A stretch of DNA of 64,000 bases from Sulfitobacter donghicola DSW-25 = KCTC 12864 = JCM 14565 (GTDB lineage Bacteria > Pseudomonadota > Alphaproteobacteria > Rhodobacterales > Rhodobacteraceae): positions 1,922,001-1,986,000 of the forward strand of contig NZ_JASF01000005.1 in assembly GCF_000622405.1 (NCBI RefSeq). The letters run 5' to 3'. The position numbers were made by a program, and so were the translations under genes. The notes beneath the pieces were generated by a model. It worked only from the letters and a program-made list of their open reading frames with translations. It did no database searches and had not been told where the DNA came from. Shown piece after piece: positions 53,931-63,374 of this stretch (position 1 is its first letter; every line of letters begins with the position of its first letter).

Positions 53931-55607
53931 ATGAGCATTCTCAAGTTCGAAAACGTCTCCAAAGGTTTTGGCCAAGGCACGGCCCGCAACGAGGTCCTGA
54001 AAGATATCAACCTAGATATCAAAGAGGGTGAGTTCGTCGCGATCCTTGGGTTCTCGGGGACAGGTAAATCAACGCTGATGAACCTGATCGCCGGCCTTGA
54101 AACGCCAGATACAGGCAGCGTTACCTTCAAAGGTGCACCAATTGCCGGCCCTGGCCCCGAGCGGGGTTTGGTTTTCCAAAGCTATTCCTTGATGCCTTGG
54201 CTTACTGTTGGTGGAAATGTGGGCCTTGCCGTTGATGCGGTATTCCCCAAGTTGTCAAAAGACGAACGTCAGGCCAAGATCGACCACTATGTCGGCATGG
54301 TTGGCCTGTCGCACGCGACATCGCGCCGCCCATCCGAATTGTCTGGCGGGATGCGCCAGCGGGTATCGGTTGCGCGGGCGCTGGCGATGAACCCAGAGAT
54401 GCTTTTGCTGGATGAGCCGCTCAGCGCGTTAGACGCTCTGACCCGCGCCAATCTAGCGGATGAAATCCTTGATATTTGGGAGACAGACAAAAAGACCTGT
54501 ATCCTGATCACCAATGATGTGGACGAGGCAATCCTGTTGGCGGACCGCATTATCCCGCTGAACCCTGATGGGACATTGGCCGATCCAGTAACGGTAAACA
54601 TCCCGCGCCCGCGTGACCGCGCAGCGATGAACAACGACGAAACGTTCAAGGCTTTGCGGATCAAGGTCACCAACTACCTTATGGATGTTGGTATCGCGGC
54701 CAAGGTCGAAGACACCCGCATGTTGCCAGACGTGACGCCGATCCACTCGGTCCCTGCGGCGGTCGTCAAAGCACAAGAAGGGGGCATCGAAGAGCGCTAC
54801 CTGACCTTCTCTCAGCTTCACAAAGTTTACCCGACCCCAAAAGGGCCGCTGACCGTTGTCGAAGACTTTGACCTGAAGGTGAAAAAGGGTGAATTCATCA
54901 GCCTCATCGGTCACTCGGGTTGTGGTAAATCCACGGTTCTGACTATGGCTGCTGGCCTGAACCCGATTAGCAAAGGCGCGATCAAGCTGGATGGCTGGAG
55001 CGTCGAGGGCGCGGATCCTGAGCGCGCCGTTGTGTTTCAATCGCCCAACTTGTTCCCATGGCTCACAGCCAAGGAAAACGTGGCGATTGGTGTGGATAAG
55101 GTTTACCCAAAAGCGTCGCAGGCAGAACGTCAGGACGTCATCGAATATTACCTTGAACGGGTAGGGCTGGCCGACAGCATGGATAAGGAGGCCAGCTCCA
55201 TGTCTAACGGGATGAAGCAGCGCGTGGGCATCGCGCGGGCCTTTGCTTTGTCCCCAAAACTTTTGCTGCTGGATGAACCCTTCGGGATGCTTGACAGCCT
55301 CACCCGTTGGGAGCTGCAGGAAGTGCTGATGGAGGTTTGGTCGCGGACCAAAGTGACCGCTGTCTGTGTAACCCATGATGTGGACGAGGCGATCCTATTG
55401 GCTGACCGCGTTGTCATGATGACAAACGGGCCACAAGCAACGATCGGCAAAATCACTGATGTAAAACTGCCCCGCCCGCGTACCCGCAAGGCGCTGCTGG
55501 AGCATCCTGATTATTACACCTACCGCGCCGAGGTTCTGGATTTCCTTGAAGAGTACGAGCATGGCGCAAAACCCAAACCGAAACCCAGCAAGATTGCGGC
55601 GGAGTAA
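53931..55607 (+). CDS. nrtCD: Tandem ABC ATPase of the nitrate transporter
   Basis: 558 residues with two ATPase modules in one chain. Module 1: Walker A GFSGTGKS (40-47), intact signature LSGGMRQR (137-144), Walker B LLLDEP, but the switch His is Asn195 (LITNDVDEA). Module 2: Walker A GHSGCGKS (327-334), signature degenerate SMSNGMKQR (422-430), switch His intact (CVTHDVDEA). Combined in a dimer this gives one full and one degenerate ATP site. It replaces the separate NrtC and NrtD of cyanobacteria; no NrtA-like regulatory domain is attached. Confidence 0.9.
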   Translation: MSILKFENVSKGFGQGTARNEVLKDINLDIKEGEFVAILGFSGTGKSTLMNLIAGLETPDTGSVTFKGAPIAGPGPERGLVFQSYSLMPWLTVGGNVGLAVDAVFPKLSKDERQAKIDHYVGMVGLSHATSRRPSELSGGMRQRVSVARALAMNPEMLLLDEPLSALDALTRANLADEILDIWETDKKTCILITNDVDEAILLADRIIPLNPDGTLADPVTVNIPRPRDRAAMNNDETFKALRIKVTNYLMDVGIAAKVEDTRMLPDVTPIHSVPAAVVKAQEGGIEERYLTFSQLHKVYPTPKGPLTVVEDFDLKVKKGEFISLIGHSGCGKSTVLTMAAGLNPISKGAIKLDGWSVEGADPERAVVFQSPNLFPWLTAKENVAIGVDKVYPKASQAERQDVIEYYLERVGLADSMDKEASSMSNGMKQRVGIARAFALSPKLLLLDEPFGMLDSLTRWELQEVLMEVWSRTKVTAVCVTHDVDEAILLADRVVMMTNGPQATIGKITDVKLPRPRTRKALLEHPDYYTYRAEVLDFLEEYEHGAKPKPKPSKIAAE

Positions 55608-55610
55608 GAC

Positions 55611-58040
55611 ATGACCCAGAAATTGATTGTAATTGGTGCGGGCATGGCCTCTGGCCGTGTGCTGGAACACCTGAACGACGCCGAGGCTGATTTTGATGTC
55701 ACGTTGTTCAATAGCGAGCCACGCGGCAACTATAACCGGATCATGTTGTCGCCTGTTTTGTCGGGTGAAAAAACCTACGAAGAAATCGTTACGCATGATG
55801 ATGCGTGGTACGCTGAAAACAAAGTGACTTGCCGGTTCGGGGAAACGATCGCTTCGATTGATCGCGTTGCTAAAACGGTTACGGCTGCGAATGGCGATGT
55901 CTTGCCCTATGATAAACTGCTGTTCGGCACAGGCTCTAACCCGTTTATGATCCCGCTGCCCGGTCACGATCTGGAAGGCGTGATTGCCTACCGTGACCTC
56001 GAAGATACCCAGCGGATGATGGACCTTGGGCCTGACAACTCTTGTGTTGTGATTGGTGGTGGTTTGTTGGGGCTTGAGGCCGCCGCGGGGATGGCTGCGC
56101 GCGGCGTCAACGTGACGGTTGTGCATATCATGGGCCACCTGATGGAACGCCAGCTGGACGAGGCGGCAGGCTATCTGCTGCGCAAGGCACTGGTGGACAA
56201 GGGCATCACAGTTAAATGTTCGGCCAACTCCAAGGAAATCTTGGGCGAGAATGGCAAGGTCAAGGCGCTGTTGCTGGATGATGGCACAGAGCTGCCCTGT
56301 GATCTGTTGGTTATGGCCGTAGGCATCCGTCCCAATGTTGCGCTGGCCCAAGAGGCGGGTCTAGCCGTGGGCAAGGGCATTCATGTCGACGATCAGATGA
56401 ACACGTCTGACACCGATATTCTGGCAGTTGGCGAATGTGTGGAACACGACGGGGCGATCTTTGGCCTTGTTGCGCCGCTGTATGATCAGGCCAAAGTTGT
56501 CGCTAAAACCCTAATGGGTGAAGAGGCGCAATTCGTTCAAAAAGAACTGTCGACCAAGTTGAAGGTCACGGGTTGTGATCTGTTCAGCGCGGGCGATTTT
56601 GCTGAAAGCGAAGGGCGCGAAGATATTGTGTTCCGTGATCCTGCACGTGGCGTTTATCGCCGTTTGGTGCTGGAGGGCGATGTGGTGATTGGCGCGGTCA
56701 TGTATGGTGACACGGCAGACAGCAACTGGTTCTTCGGGCTGATCCGCGACAAGACAGATATCTCTGATATGCGCGAAACGCTGATCTTTGGACCTGCCTA
56801 TCAGGGGGGTGCCCCCTCGGACCCGCTCTCAGCCGTTGCAGCCTTACCGCGTGATGCGGAAATCTGTGGGTGTAACGGCATTTGCAAAGGAGAGATCGAG
56901 GACGCGATCGCCGCAGGCTCTACGGACCTAGCAGGGATCAAAGCAACAACCAAGGCAAGCGCCTCTTGCGGGACATGTACAGGGTTGGTCGAGCAGGTCT
57001 TGGCCGTCACATTGGGAGATGATTTCGTCATCCCCGCCGCAGCCAGCGTCTGTGGTTGCACCGACATGACCCACGAAGACGTGCGCCGCATGATCAAAAG
57101 CCAAGAGCTGAAATCAATGCCAGCGGTTTGGCAGGAATGCGGGTGGAAAACATCCTGCGGCTGCCACGTGTGCCGCCCTGCACTGAACTTTTATCTGCTG
57201 GCTGACTGGCCAGAAGAGTATCAGGATGATCCGCAGTCGCGTTTTGTCAATGAACGTAAACACGCCAACATCCAAAAGGATGGTACCTTTAGCGTTGTGC
57301 CACGCATGTGGGGCGGGATCACCACGCCAGACGAGCTGCGCGCGATTGCGGATGCTGCCGATAAGTTCGACGTGCCAACGGTAAAAGTGACAGGTGGGCA
57401 GCGGATTGATCTATTGGGCGTTAAGGGTGAAGATTTACCCGCGATCTGGGATGATCTGAACAAGGCGGGGATGGTTTCTGGACACGCTTATTCAAAAGGT
57501 CTGCGTACGGTGAAAACCTGTGTTGGGACCGACCATTGCCGTTTCGGAACCCAAGACAGCACAGGCCTTGGTATTCAATTGGAAAAAATCCTGTGGGGGT
57601 CGTGGACGCCGCATAAGCTCAAGTTGGGCGTGTCTGGTTGTCCGCGCAACTGTGCCGAGGCGACCTGTAAGGATATCGGCATCGTCTGTGTGGACAGCGG
57701 TTACCAGATTAGCATCGGTGGCGCTGCGGGCATGGACGTGCGCGAGACCGTGCTGCTGTGTCAGGTGCCAACCGAAGCGGAAGTCATCGAGGTGGTCAAA
57801 GCCGTCACACAGTCCTATCGCGAAAACGCCAAATACCTTGATCGCATCTACAAGTGGATGGACAAGGTTGGATTGGAATGGATTCAGGAGCAGATGGCTG
57901 ACCTTGAAACCCGTGCGGCACTTGCTGCCCGTTTTGACCTTTCTCAATCTATCTATCGCAAAGACCCATGGGCCGAACATGTGGCGGAATCTGCGCCATA
58001 TGAACCTTTGGCTGATCTTACATTGGAGGCCGCAGAATGA
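55611..58040 (+). CDS. nirB: Assimilatory nitrite reductase large subunit
   Basis: 809 residues. FAD/NAD(P)H domains (~1-300, LIVIGAGMASGR and VIGGGLLGLEAAAG), BFD-type [2Fe-2S] region (CGCNGICKG, SCGTCTG) and a siroheme/4Fe-4S half with VGTDHCRFG and SGCPRNCAEATCKD. Reduces nitrite to ammonium with NirD. Three bases after nrtCD, so transport and reduction are one unit. Confidence 0.96.
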   Translation: MTQKLIVIGAGMASGRVLEHLNDAEADFDVTLFNSEPRGNYNRIMLSPVLSGEKTYEEIVTHDDAWYAENKVTCRFGETIASIDRVAKTVTAANGDVLPYDKLLFGTGSNPFMIPLPGHDLEGVIAYRDLEDTQRMMDLGPDNSCVVIGGGLLGLEAAAGMAARGVNVTVVHIMGHLMERQLDEAAGYLLRKALVDKGITVKCSANSKEILGENGKVKALLLDDGTELPCDLLVMAVGIRPNVALAQEAGLAVGKGIHVDDQMNTSDTDILAVGECVEHDGAIFGLVAPLYDQAKVVAKTLMGEEAQFVQKELSTKLKVTGCDLFSAGDFAESEGREDIVFRDPARGVYRRLVLEGDVVIGAVMYGDTADSNWFFGLIRDKTDISDMRETLIFGPAYQGGAPSDPLSAVAALPRDAEICGCNGICKGEIEDAIAAGSTDLAGIKATTKASASCGTCTGLVEQVLAVTLGDDFVIPAAASVCGCTDMTHEDVRRMIKSQELKSMPAVWQECGWKTSCGCHVCRPALNFYLLADWPEEYQDDPQSRFVNERKHANIQKDGTFSVVPRMWGGITTPDELRAIADAADKFDVPTVKVTGGQRIDLLGVKGEDLPAIWDDLNKAGMVSGHAYSKGLRTVKTCVGTDHCRFGTQDSTGLGIQLEKILWGSWTPHKLKLGVSGCPRNCAEATCKDIGIVCVDSGYQISIGGAAGMDVRETVLLCQVPTEAEVIEVVKAVTQSYRENAKYLDRIYKWMDKVGLEWIQEQMADLETRAALAARFDLSQSIYRKDPWAEHVAESAPYEPLADLTLEAAE

Positions 58041-58372
58041 GCGACTGGATCAATATCGCCGCGCTGGATGCAGTGCCACAACGCGGGGCACGGCTGATCA
58101 AAACAGCGCATGGCTGTGTCGCAGTGTTCCGTACATCAGAAGACAAGGTCTTTGCCCTCGACAATGCCTGCCCCCACAAGAAAGGGCCGTTGGCAGACGG
58201 GATTGTTCATGGCTCAGAGGTGACCTGCCCGTTGCACAATTGGGTGATCTCGCTGGAAACCGGCAAAGCGCAGGGGGCGGATGAAGGCCAAGTGGCAACC
58301 TATCCTGCACGCGTCGAAGACGGGTGCATCCTGCTGGATGTGGCGTTTCTAAAACAAAGGGCCGTCGCATGA
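58037..58372 (+). CDS. nirD: Nitrite reductase small subunit NirD (Rieske type)
   Basis: 111 residues with Rieske ligands CPHKK and CPLHNW at ~45 and ~64. Partner of NirB. Overlaps both nirB and nasA by four bases. Confidence 0.94.
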   Translation: MSDWINIAALDAVPQRGARLIKTAHGCVAVFRTSEDKVFALDNACPHKKGPLADGIVHGSEVTCPLHNWVISLETGKAQGADEGQVATYPARVEDGCILLDVAFLKQRAVA

Positions 58373-60948
58373 GCCTGACCAAAACAGTTTGCCCATATTG
58401 TGGTGTTGGCTGTGGTCTGCTGGCAGGGCCAGATGGTACGATCAAAGGCGATCCGGATCACCCTGCGAATTTCGGGCGTCTTTGTTCAAAAGGGGCGGCG
58501 TTGGGGGAAACGATCGGCCTTGAAGGCCGTCTCTTAACGCCAAAAGTCGCTGGGCGCGATGCTGCTTGGGACGATGCGCTAGACTTGGTTGCGCAAAAAT
58601 TCGGCGATGCAATTCGCGATCATGGGCCTGATAGCGTGGCAATTTATGCTTCGGGGCAGATCCTTACCGAAGACTATTATGTCGCCAACAAGCTTATGAA
58701 AGGCTTTGTCGGGTCCGCAAATATCGACACGAATTCGCGCCTTTGCATGGCCTCCTCTGTGGCAGGGCACAAGCGCGCCTTTGGTACCGATACTGTGCCA
58801 GCAATTTATGAAGACCTTGAGCAGGCCGATCTTATCGTTCTGGTTGGCTCAAACCTTGCGTGGTGTCACCCAGTATTGCACCAAAGAATTTCGGCGGCCA
58901 AGGCGGCACGCCCTGCGCTGAAAATTGTGAATGTTGATCCGCGCAAGACGGCAACAACAGGTTTGGCCGACCAGCATTTGCGCATTCTTCCAGATGGTGA
59001 CGCGGCGCTTTTCAACGGCCTCCTTGCTCATTTGGCCGATACTGATGCCCTTGATCACGACTATCTGAAACATCATGTAAACGGGCACAGCGAAGCAGTT
59101 GAACAGGCGCGTTTGACCAACCCGCTGGATAGTGGCCTCTCACAAGAGGAACTCGACAGTTTCTTTGCACTATGGGCTGGAACAGAGAAGGTTGTGACAG
59201 TCTATTCGCAAGGCGTGAACCAATCCGGTTTTGGAACCGACAAGGTGAACGCGATCCTCAACTGCCATCTTGCAACGGGCCGCATCGGCAAGCCTGGGTG
59301 CAGCCCATTTTCGGTGACTGGGCAACCCAATGCCATGGGCGGGCGCGAAGTTGGCGGATTGGCCAATATCCTTGCCAATCACCTCGACATTGAAAATCCT
59401 GATCACCGCGCAAGCGTTCAAGCCTTTTGGCAAAGCCCGACGATCGCTTCAGAGGCGGGGCTAAAGGCGGTTGACCTGTTTCAAGCCTGCGCAAGTGGCA
59501 AGATCAAAGCGCTATGGGTGATCTCAACAAACCCTGCTGTCAGCTTGCCGGACGCTGATGGTGTCGCAGAGGCGATTAAGGCCGTGCCGTTTGTTGCCGT
59601 ATCTGAAATCAACGCGCGGACCGATACTGGCGATCTCGCTGATGTTTTGCTCCCTGCGGCGGGGTGGGGTGAGAAAAACGGAACGGTTACCAACTCCGAG
59701 CGTCGGATGTCGCGCCAACGTGCGTTCATGCCTGCACCCGGTGAGACACGGCCAGATTGGTTGATCATCAGCCAAGTTGCCAGCCGAATGGGGTGGGGGG
59801 ATGCGTTCAGCTATTCATCCCCTGCCGAAGTTTTTGCCGAGTTTGTCGCGCTGTCAAAAGCCACGCGCGAGTTTGAGCGCGACCTCGATCTGAGCGGTTT
59901 TGAAGAAATCGACTATGACAACCTCATCCCCACCCAGTGGCCCAAAAACGGGCAGAGGTTCTTTGCGGACGGGAAATTTTTCCACGCCGATGGAAAAGCA
60001 AAGATGTTGCCCATTCGCGCGCCTCAACCTCAGCAACGGGGTACGTTTACGTTTAATACCGGACGCAACCGCGATCAGTGGCATACTATGTCACGCAGCG
60101 GCAAAGCGCCCCGCCTTGGGGCGCATTTGGCTGAGCCTTACGCGGAAATCCATCCCGATGATGCGGCACGCCTTTCGGTAGGCGAGGGCGATCTTGTCAC
60201 TTTGAGCAACCAATATGGCACATCTGTCTTACGTGCTTTGATCACCGATCGTACAGCAAAACAGCAAGTGTTTGCCCCAATGCACTGGACGCGGCAACAA
60301 AGCAGCGCGAGTTGGATTAACAACCTCGCCGCACCCGTGGTCGACCCTGTTTCGGGGCAACCTGCCTCCAAGATGAGCCAAGTCACGGTAAAGAAATACT
60401 CTGCAAGCTGGTATGGTTTCGCAGCCTCGCTGGATCCGATCCAGCCCCAAGGTGATTATGCTGCGGTCGCGCGCACATTGACGGGGTGGCAGGGCGAGTT
60501 TGCGGGGCTTACCCCGCCAGCTGATTGGGAAGAGCTGGTGCGCAGCTTGCTATCCTTGGAAACGGGCAATGCGTCACTCATGCGGGATGAAAGCACCCAA
60601 CAGACGCGTGTGGCGTTTCATGACGGAGAAAAGCTGGTCGGATTGTTTTATGCCGCTTCAGAGCCTGTGACGCTGGCACGGGCCTATGCGGTGTCTCTCA
60701 TCGGGACAGACACTTCGGCCCTACAGGCGCTTGCGGGGCGCAGCGGTGCGGATCAAGTAGACCCCGGAGCAACGGTTTGTGCGTGTCTCAATGTGGGCAT
60801 CAACACCCTGCGCGAAGCGATTGCAGCGGGTGCTGGGAGCATTGAAGCTTTGGGCACGGCCACCTGTGCAGGCACAAGTTGCGGGTCTTGCAAACCTGAA
60901 TTGGCGCGTTTGTTGGATGAGGCCCGTATTCCGATGGCAGCAGAATGA
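58369..60948 (+). CDS. nasA: Assimilatory nitrate reductase catalytic subunit
   Basis: 859 residues. N-terminal 4Fe-4S ligands C8, C11, C15 and C39 (CPYCGVGC...LCSKG), molybdopterin domains with the SRLCMASSVAGHK segment carrying the likely Mo-ligand Cys, and a C-terminal [2Fe-2S] BFD-like domain (CACLNVGI, CAGTSCGSC) that replaces a separate electron-transfer subunit. The start gives ATGA with nirD; the longer frame is read inside nirD. Confidence 0.96.
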   Translation: MSLTKTVCPYCGVGCGLLAGPDGTIKGDPDHPANFGRLCSKGAALGETIGLEGRLLTPKVAGRDAAWDDALDLVAQKFGDAIRDHGPDSVAIYASGQILTEDYYVANKLMKGFVGSANIDTNSRLCMASSVAGHKRAFGTDTVPAIYEDLEQADLIVLVGSNLAWCHPVLHQRISAAKAARPALKIVNVDPRKTATTGLADQHLRILPDGDAALFNGLLAHLADTDALDHDYLKHHVNGHSEAVEQARLTNPLDSGLSQEELDSFFALWAGTEKVVTVYSQGVNQSGFGTDKVNAILNCHLATGRIGKPGCSPFSVTGQPNAMGGREVGGLANILANHLDIENPDHRASVQAFWQSPTIASEAGLKAVDLFQACASGKIKALWVISTNPAVSLPDADGVAEAIKAVPFVAVSEINARTDTGDLADVLLPAAGWGEKNGTVTNSERRMSRQRAFMPAPGETRPDWLIISQVASRMGWGDAFSYSSPAEVFAEFVALSKATREFERDLDLSGFEEIDYDNLIPTQWPKNGQRFFADGKFFHADGKAKMLPIRAPQPQQRGTFTFNTGRNRDQWHTMSRSGKAPRLGAHLAEPYAEIHPDDAARLSVGEGDLVTLSNQYGTSVLRALITDRTAKQQVFAPMHWTRQQSSASWINNLAAPVVDPVSGQPASKMSQVTVKKYSASWYGFAASLDPIQPQGDYAAVARTLTGWQGEFAGLTPPADWEELVRSLLSLETGNASLMRDESTQQTRVAFHDGEKLVGLFYAASEPVTLARAYAVSLIGTDTSALQALAGRSGADQVDPGATVCACLNVGINTLREAIAAGAGSIEALGTATCAGTSCGSCKPELARLLDEARIPMAAE

Positions 60949-61886
60949 CCCTCGCGCCTTTTGTCCGGATCGTTGCCCAAGGCAAAGGGCGTGCGCGTAG
61001 CTTAACGCAGGGCGAAGCCACAGAGGCCATGGGCCTCATCCTTGCCGATAAAGCTGATCCAGAAGCTGTTGGCGCGCTTTTGATGGTGATGCGGCTCCGC
61101 GGCGAGACAGATGAGGAAATTGCCGGATTTACTGCGGCTCTGCGCGAGTCGATTGCGCCGCTGCCCAAAGCCGACCTAGATTGGCCTTGTTATGCCGCTG
61201 GCCGCACGCGCGGTGCGCCTCTCTTTTTGTTGGCGGCCAAGGTGGTTGCCTTGGCAGGGTATACTGTGGTGATGCACGGTTGGAACTCTCACCAAAGTGC
61301 CTCGGCCGATTTGCGTGCTGCGATAAAGGAGGTCGGGCTAGAAGGCGGTGGCCTGACGTATAGGCCCCTCGAAACACTAAGCCCCGCTGCTTTTGGCTTG
61401 CTCAGATTGCGTGAGGTGCTGGGCCTTCGCAGTTGCATAAATACGGTTCTTCGCATGTGGAACCCCACGGCGGCTTTGGCTTCGGTGCAGGGGGTGTTTC
61501 ACCCCAGTTACCGCGGCCTCCAATCACGTGCTGCGGCTCTTTTGGGGGACAGGAATCTGACTGTCATCAAAGGGGGCGGGGGCGAGTTTGAATGCAACCC
61601 AGCAAAAGACGCTTTTGTATTTGGGCTACGCAATGGTGTCGAGCTGAACGAGGTTTTCCCTGCGCGGATACAGGAAACACGGCGCTTACATGAGCCCGAA
61701 AAGGCAGTTGATCTGGCTGCCCTTTGGGCTGGATTCCAAACAGACAGTTTTGCCGAGGTCACGGTTATTTCAACGGCGGCACTGGCGCTTTGGACGCTTG
61801 GGGCTGAAGAAACCCCGATAGCAGCGGCCACGCTGGCATCCGAAATCTGGCACAACCGTCATGTCCACGCGAGGAGAGCAGGATGA
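60945..61886 (+). CDS. TrpD2/YbiB-type nucleic acid-binding phosphoribosyltransferase-like protein
   Basis: 313 residues of the glycosyltransferase family 3 fold related to anthranilate phosphoribosyltransferase (TrpD). The N-terminal helical domain (QGEATEAMGLILADK, RLRGETDEEIAGF) is clear, but the phosphoribosyl-diphosphate loop GTGGD of true TrpD is absent, so TrpD activity is unlikely. YbiB/TrpD2 proteins bind nucleic acid. Commonly found inside alphaproteobacterial nas operons; its task there is not known. Overlaps nasA and cysG by four bases. Confidence 0.8.
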   Translation: MTLAPFVRIVAQGKGRARSLTQGEATEAMGLILADKADPEAVGALLMVMRLRGETDEEIAGFTAALRESIAPLPKADLDWPCYAAGRTRGAPLFLLAAKVVALAGYTVVMHGWNSHQSASADLRAAIKEVGLEGGGLTYRPLETLSPAAFGLLRLREVLGLRSCINTVLRMWNPTAALASVQGVFHPSYRGLQSRAAALLGDRNLTVIKGGGGEFECNPAKDAFVFGLRNGVELNEVFPARIQETRRLHEPEKAVDLAALWAGFQTDSFAEVTVISTAALALWTLGAEETPIAAATLASEIWHNRHVHARRAG

Positions 61887-63298
61887 AAACCTTCCCGATG
61901 TTTTTACAGATGCAGGGCCGCCGCGTTGTTATTGCCGGAGGAGGGGAGCAGGCCGCGCAGAAATGCCGTTTGATCCTAAAAACGGAAGCCGAAATCACCG
62001 TGCTTGCGCCCTCTCTTGAGCCTGAGCTGGCGGATCTGCACAAACAAGGAAAGCTGAACTGGCAGGCGGGGCCCATTTGCGCGGCTGACTTTTCTAATGC
62101 CGCTCTTGTGTTTATCGCAACGGGGTGTCCTGCGACAGACGCAAGCTTGCACAGTTTGGCCAAAACCGCTGGTGCAACCGTGAATGTGGTTGACCAGCCT
62201 CAGCTTTGTGATGCTCTGACCCCCTCCATCGTTGACCGCTCTCCGGTGGTTGTTGCCATCGGCACAGAAGGCACAGCACCTGTTCTAGCGCGCCAGATCA
62301 AGACCCGCCTCGAAGAGGCGCTAGAACCACGTTTGGGCGATTTGGCCGCACTGGCTGGCCGGTTGAGGGATCGCGCAGCGATGCGGCTTGGTCCCCGTGC
62401 GCGCCGCGATCTATGGCGTTGGGTGTTTGCAGGGCCCGCCCGAGAGGCCCACGCACGCGGCAGCGAACGTCAGGCGGCCCAGATGATCAAACAGGCCATC
62501 GATACGGGCGAAATTGGCACTGATCAACAGGGGGCTGTTGCGTTGGTTGGCGCTGGGCCCGGCTCTAAGGATTTGATCACTTTGCGCGGTGTTCAAAGGC
62601 TGCAAGAGGCGGATATCATCTTTTACGATCGTTTGATCGACCCCGAAATTCTTGACCTTGCACGCCGCGATGCCGAGCGGGTTTATGTTGGCAAGGCCCC
62701 AGGATGCCACCATTGGCCGCAAGATAAAATTTCTGGTGTTCTGGTTGCTGCTGCGCGTCAGGGTAAGCGGGTTGTCCGTTTGAAATGCGGTGATCCAGGT
62801 GTTTTTGCACGCGGCTCCGAAGAGGCCGACGCGCTGAACGCCGCTGGTATCGAATATGAAATCGTCCCAGGTGTGACAGCGGCCAGCGCAGCCTCTGCCT
62901 CGCTGGGTGGTTTCCTTACCGAACGTGGGACATGCGACACGCTTGTGCTGTCGACGGGGTATTCAGAGAGCCAGACGGCAAACCTTGATTGGATCAACGC
63001 GTTGCGTCCGGGAACCCGTGTGGCCATTTATATGGGTGTTGGATCTGCGGCCAAGATCGCAGATGCGCTTGTTGCTGCTGGACTAGAAGATGTGATCTCA
63101 ATTGATATTGTGTCACGCGCGCAGCAGAAAGATCAGGTAATTTCCAGATGTGATGCATCCAGTTTGGTTGAAACGATCCAATCTGATGCGATCTTGAATC
63201 CAGCCATCTTGTTTCTGACGTGGCCGCAAAATGTGACAAAGGCAGATGCGACGACAGATAAGCCATTGCTGGGACAGCTGGGCGGCGCAACTGCGTAA
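61883..63298 (+). CDS. cysG: Siroheme synthase CysG
   Basis: 471 residues in two parts: precorrin-2 dehydrogenase/ferrochelatase (~1-145, VVIAGGGEQAAQK) and uroporphyrinogen-III methyltransferase (~215-460, VGAGPGSKDLITLRG, RLKCGDPGVFARG, PGVTAASAAS). Makes the siroheme used by NirB. Last gene of the nas operon. Confidence 0.95.
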   Translation: MKTFPMFLQMQGRRVVIAGGGEQAAQKCRLILKTEAEITVLAPSLEPELADLHKQGKLNWQAGPICAADFSNAALVFIATGCPATDASLHSLAKTAGATVNVVDQPQLCDALTPSIVDRSPVVVAIGTEGTAPVLARQIKTRLEEALEPRLGDLAALAGRLRDRAAMRLGPRARRDLWRWVFAGPAREAHARGSERQAAQMIKQAIDTGEIGTDQQGAVALVGAGPGSKDLITLRGVQRLQEADIIFYDRLIDPEILDLARRDAERVYVGKAPGCHHWPQDKISGVLVAAARQGKRVVRLKCGDPGVFARGSEEADALNAAGIEYEIVPGVTAASAASASLGGFLTERGTCDTLVLSTGYSESQTANLDWINALRPGTRVAIYMGVGSAAKIADALVAAGLEDVISIDIVSRAQQKDQVISRCDASSLVETIQSDAILNPAILFLTWPQNVTKADATTDKPLLGQLGGATA

Positions 63299-63374
63299 GA
63301 TAAAAGCTAAGGTAAGCGGTGAAATGGAAAGCGGCCCGCTGACGCGCGAACCGAACGGATTTCGCCTTAGCGGG

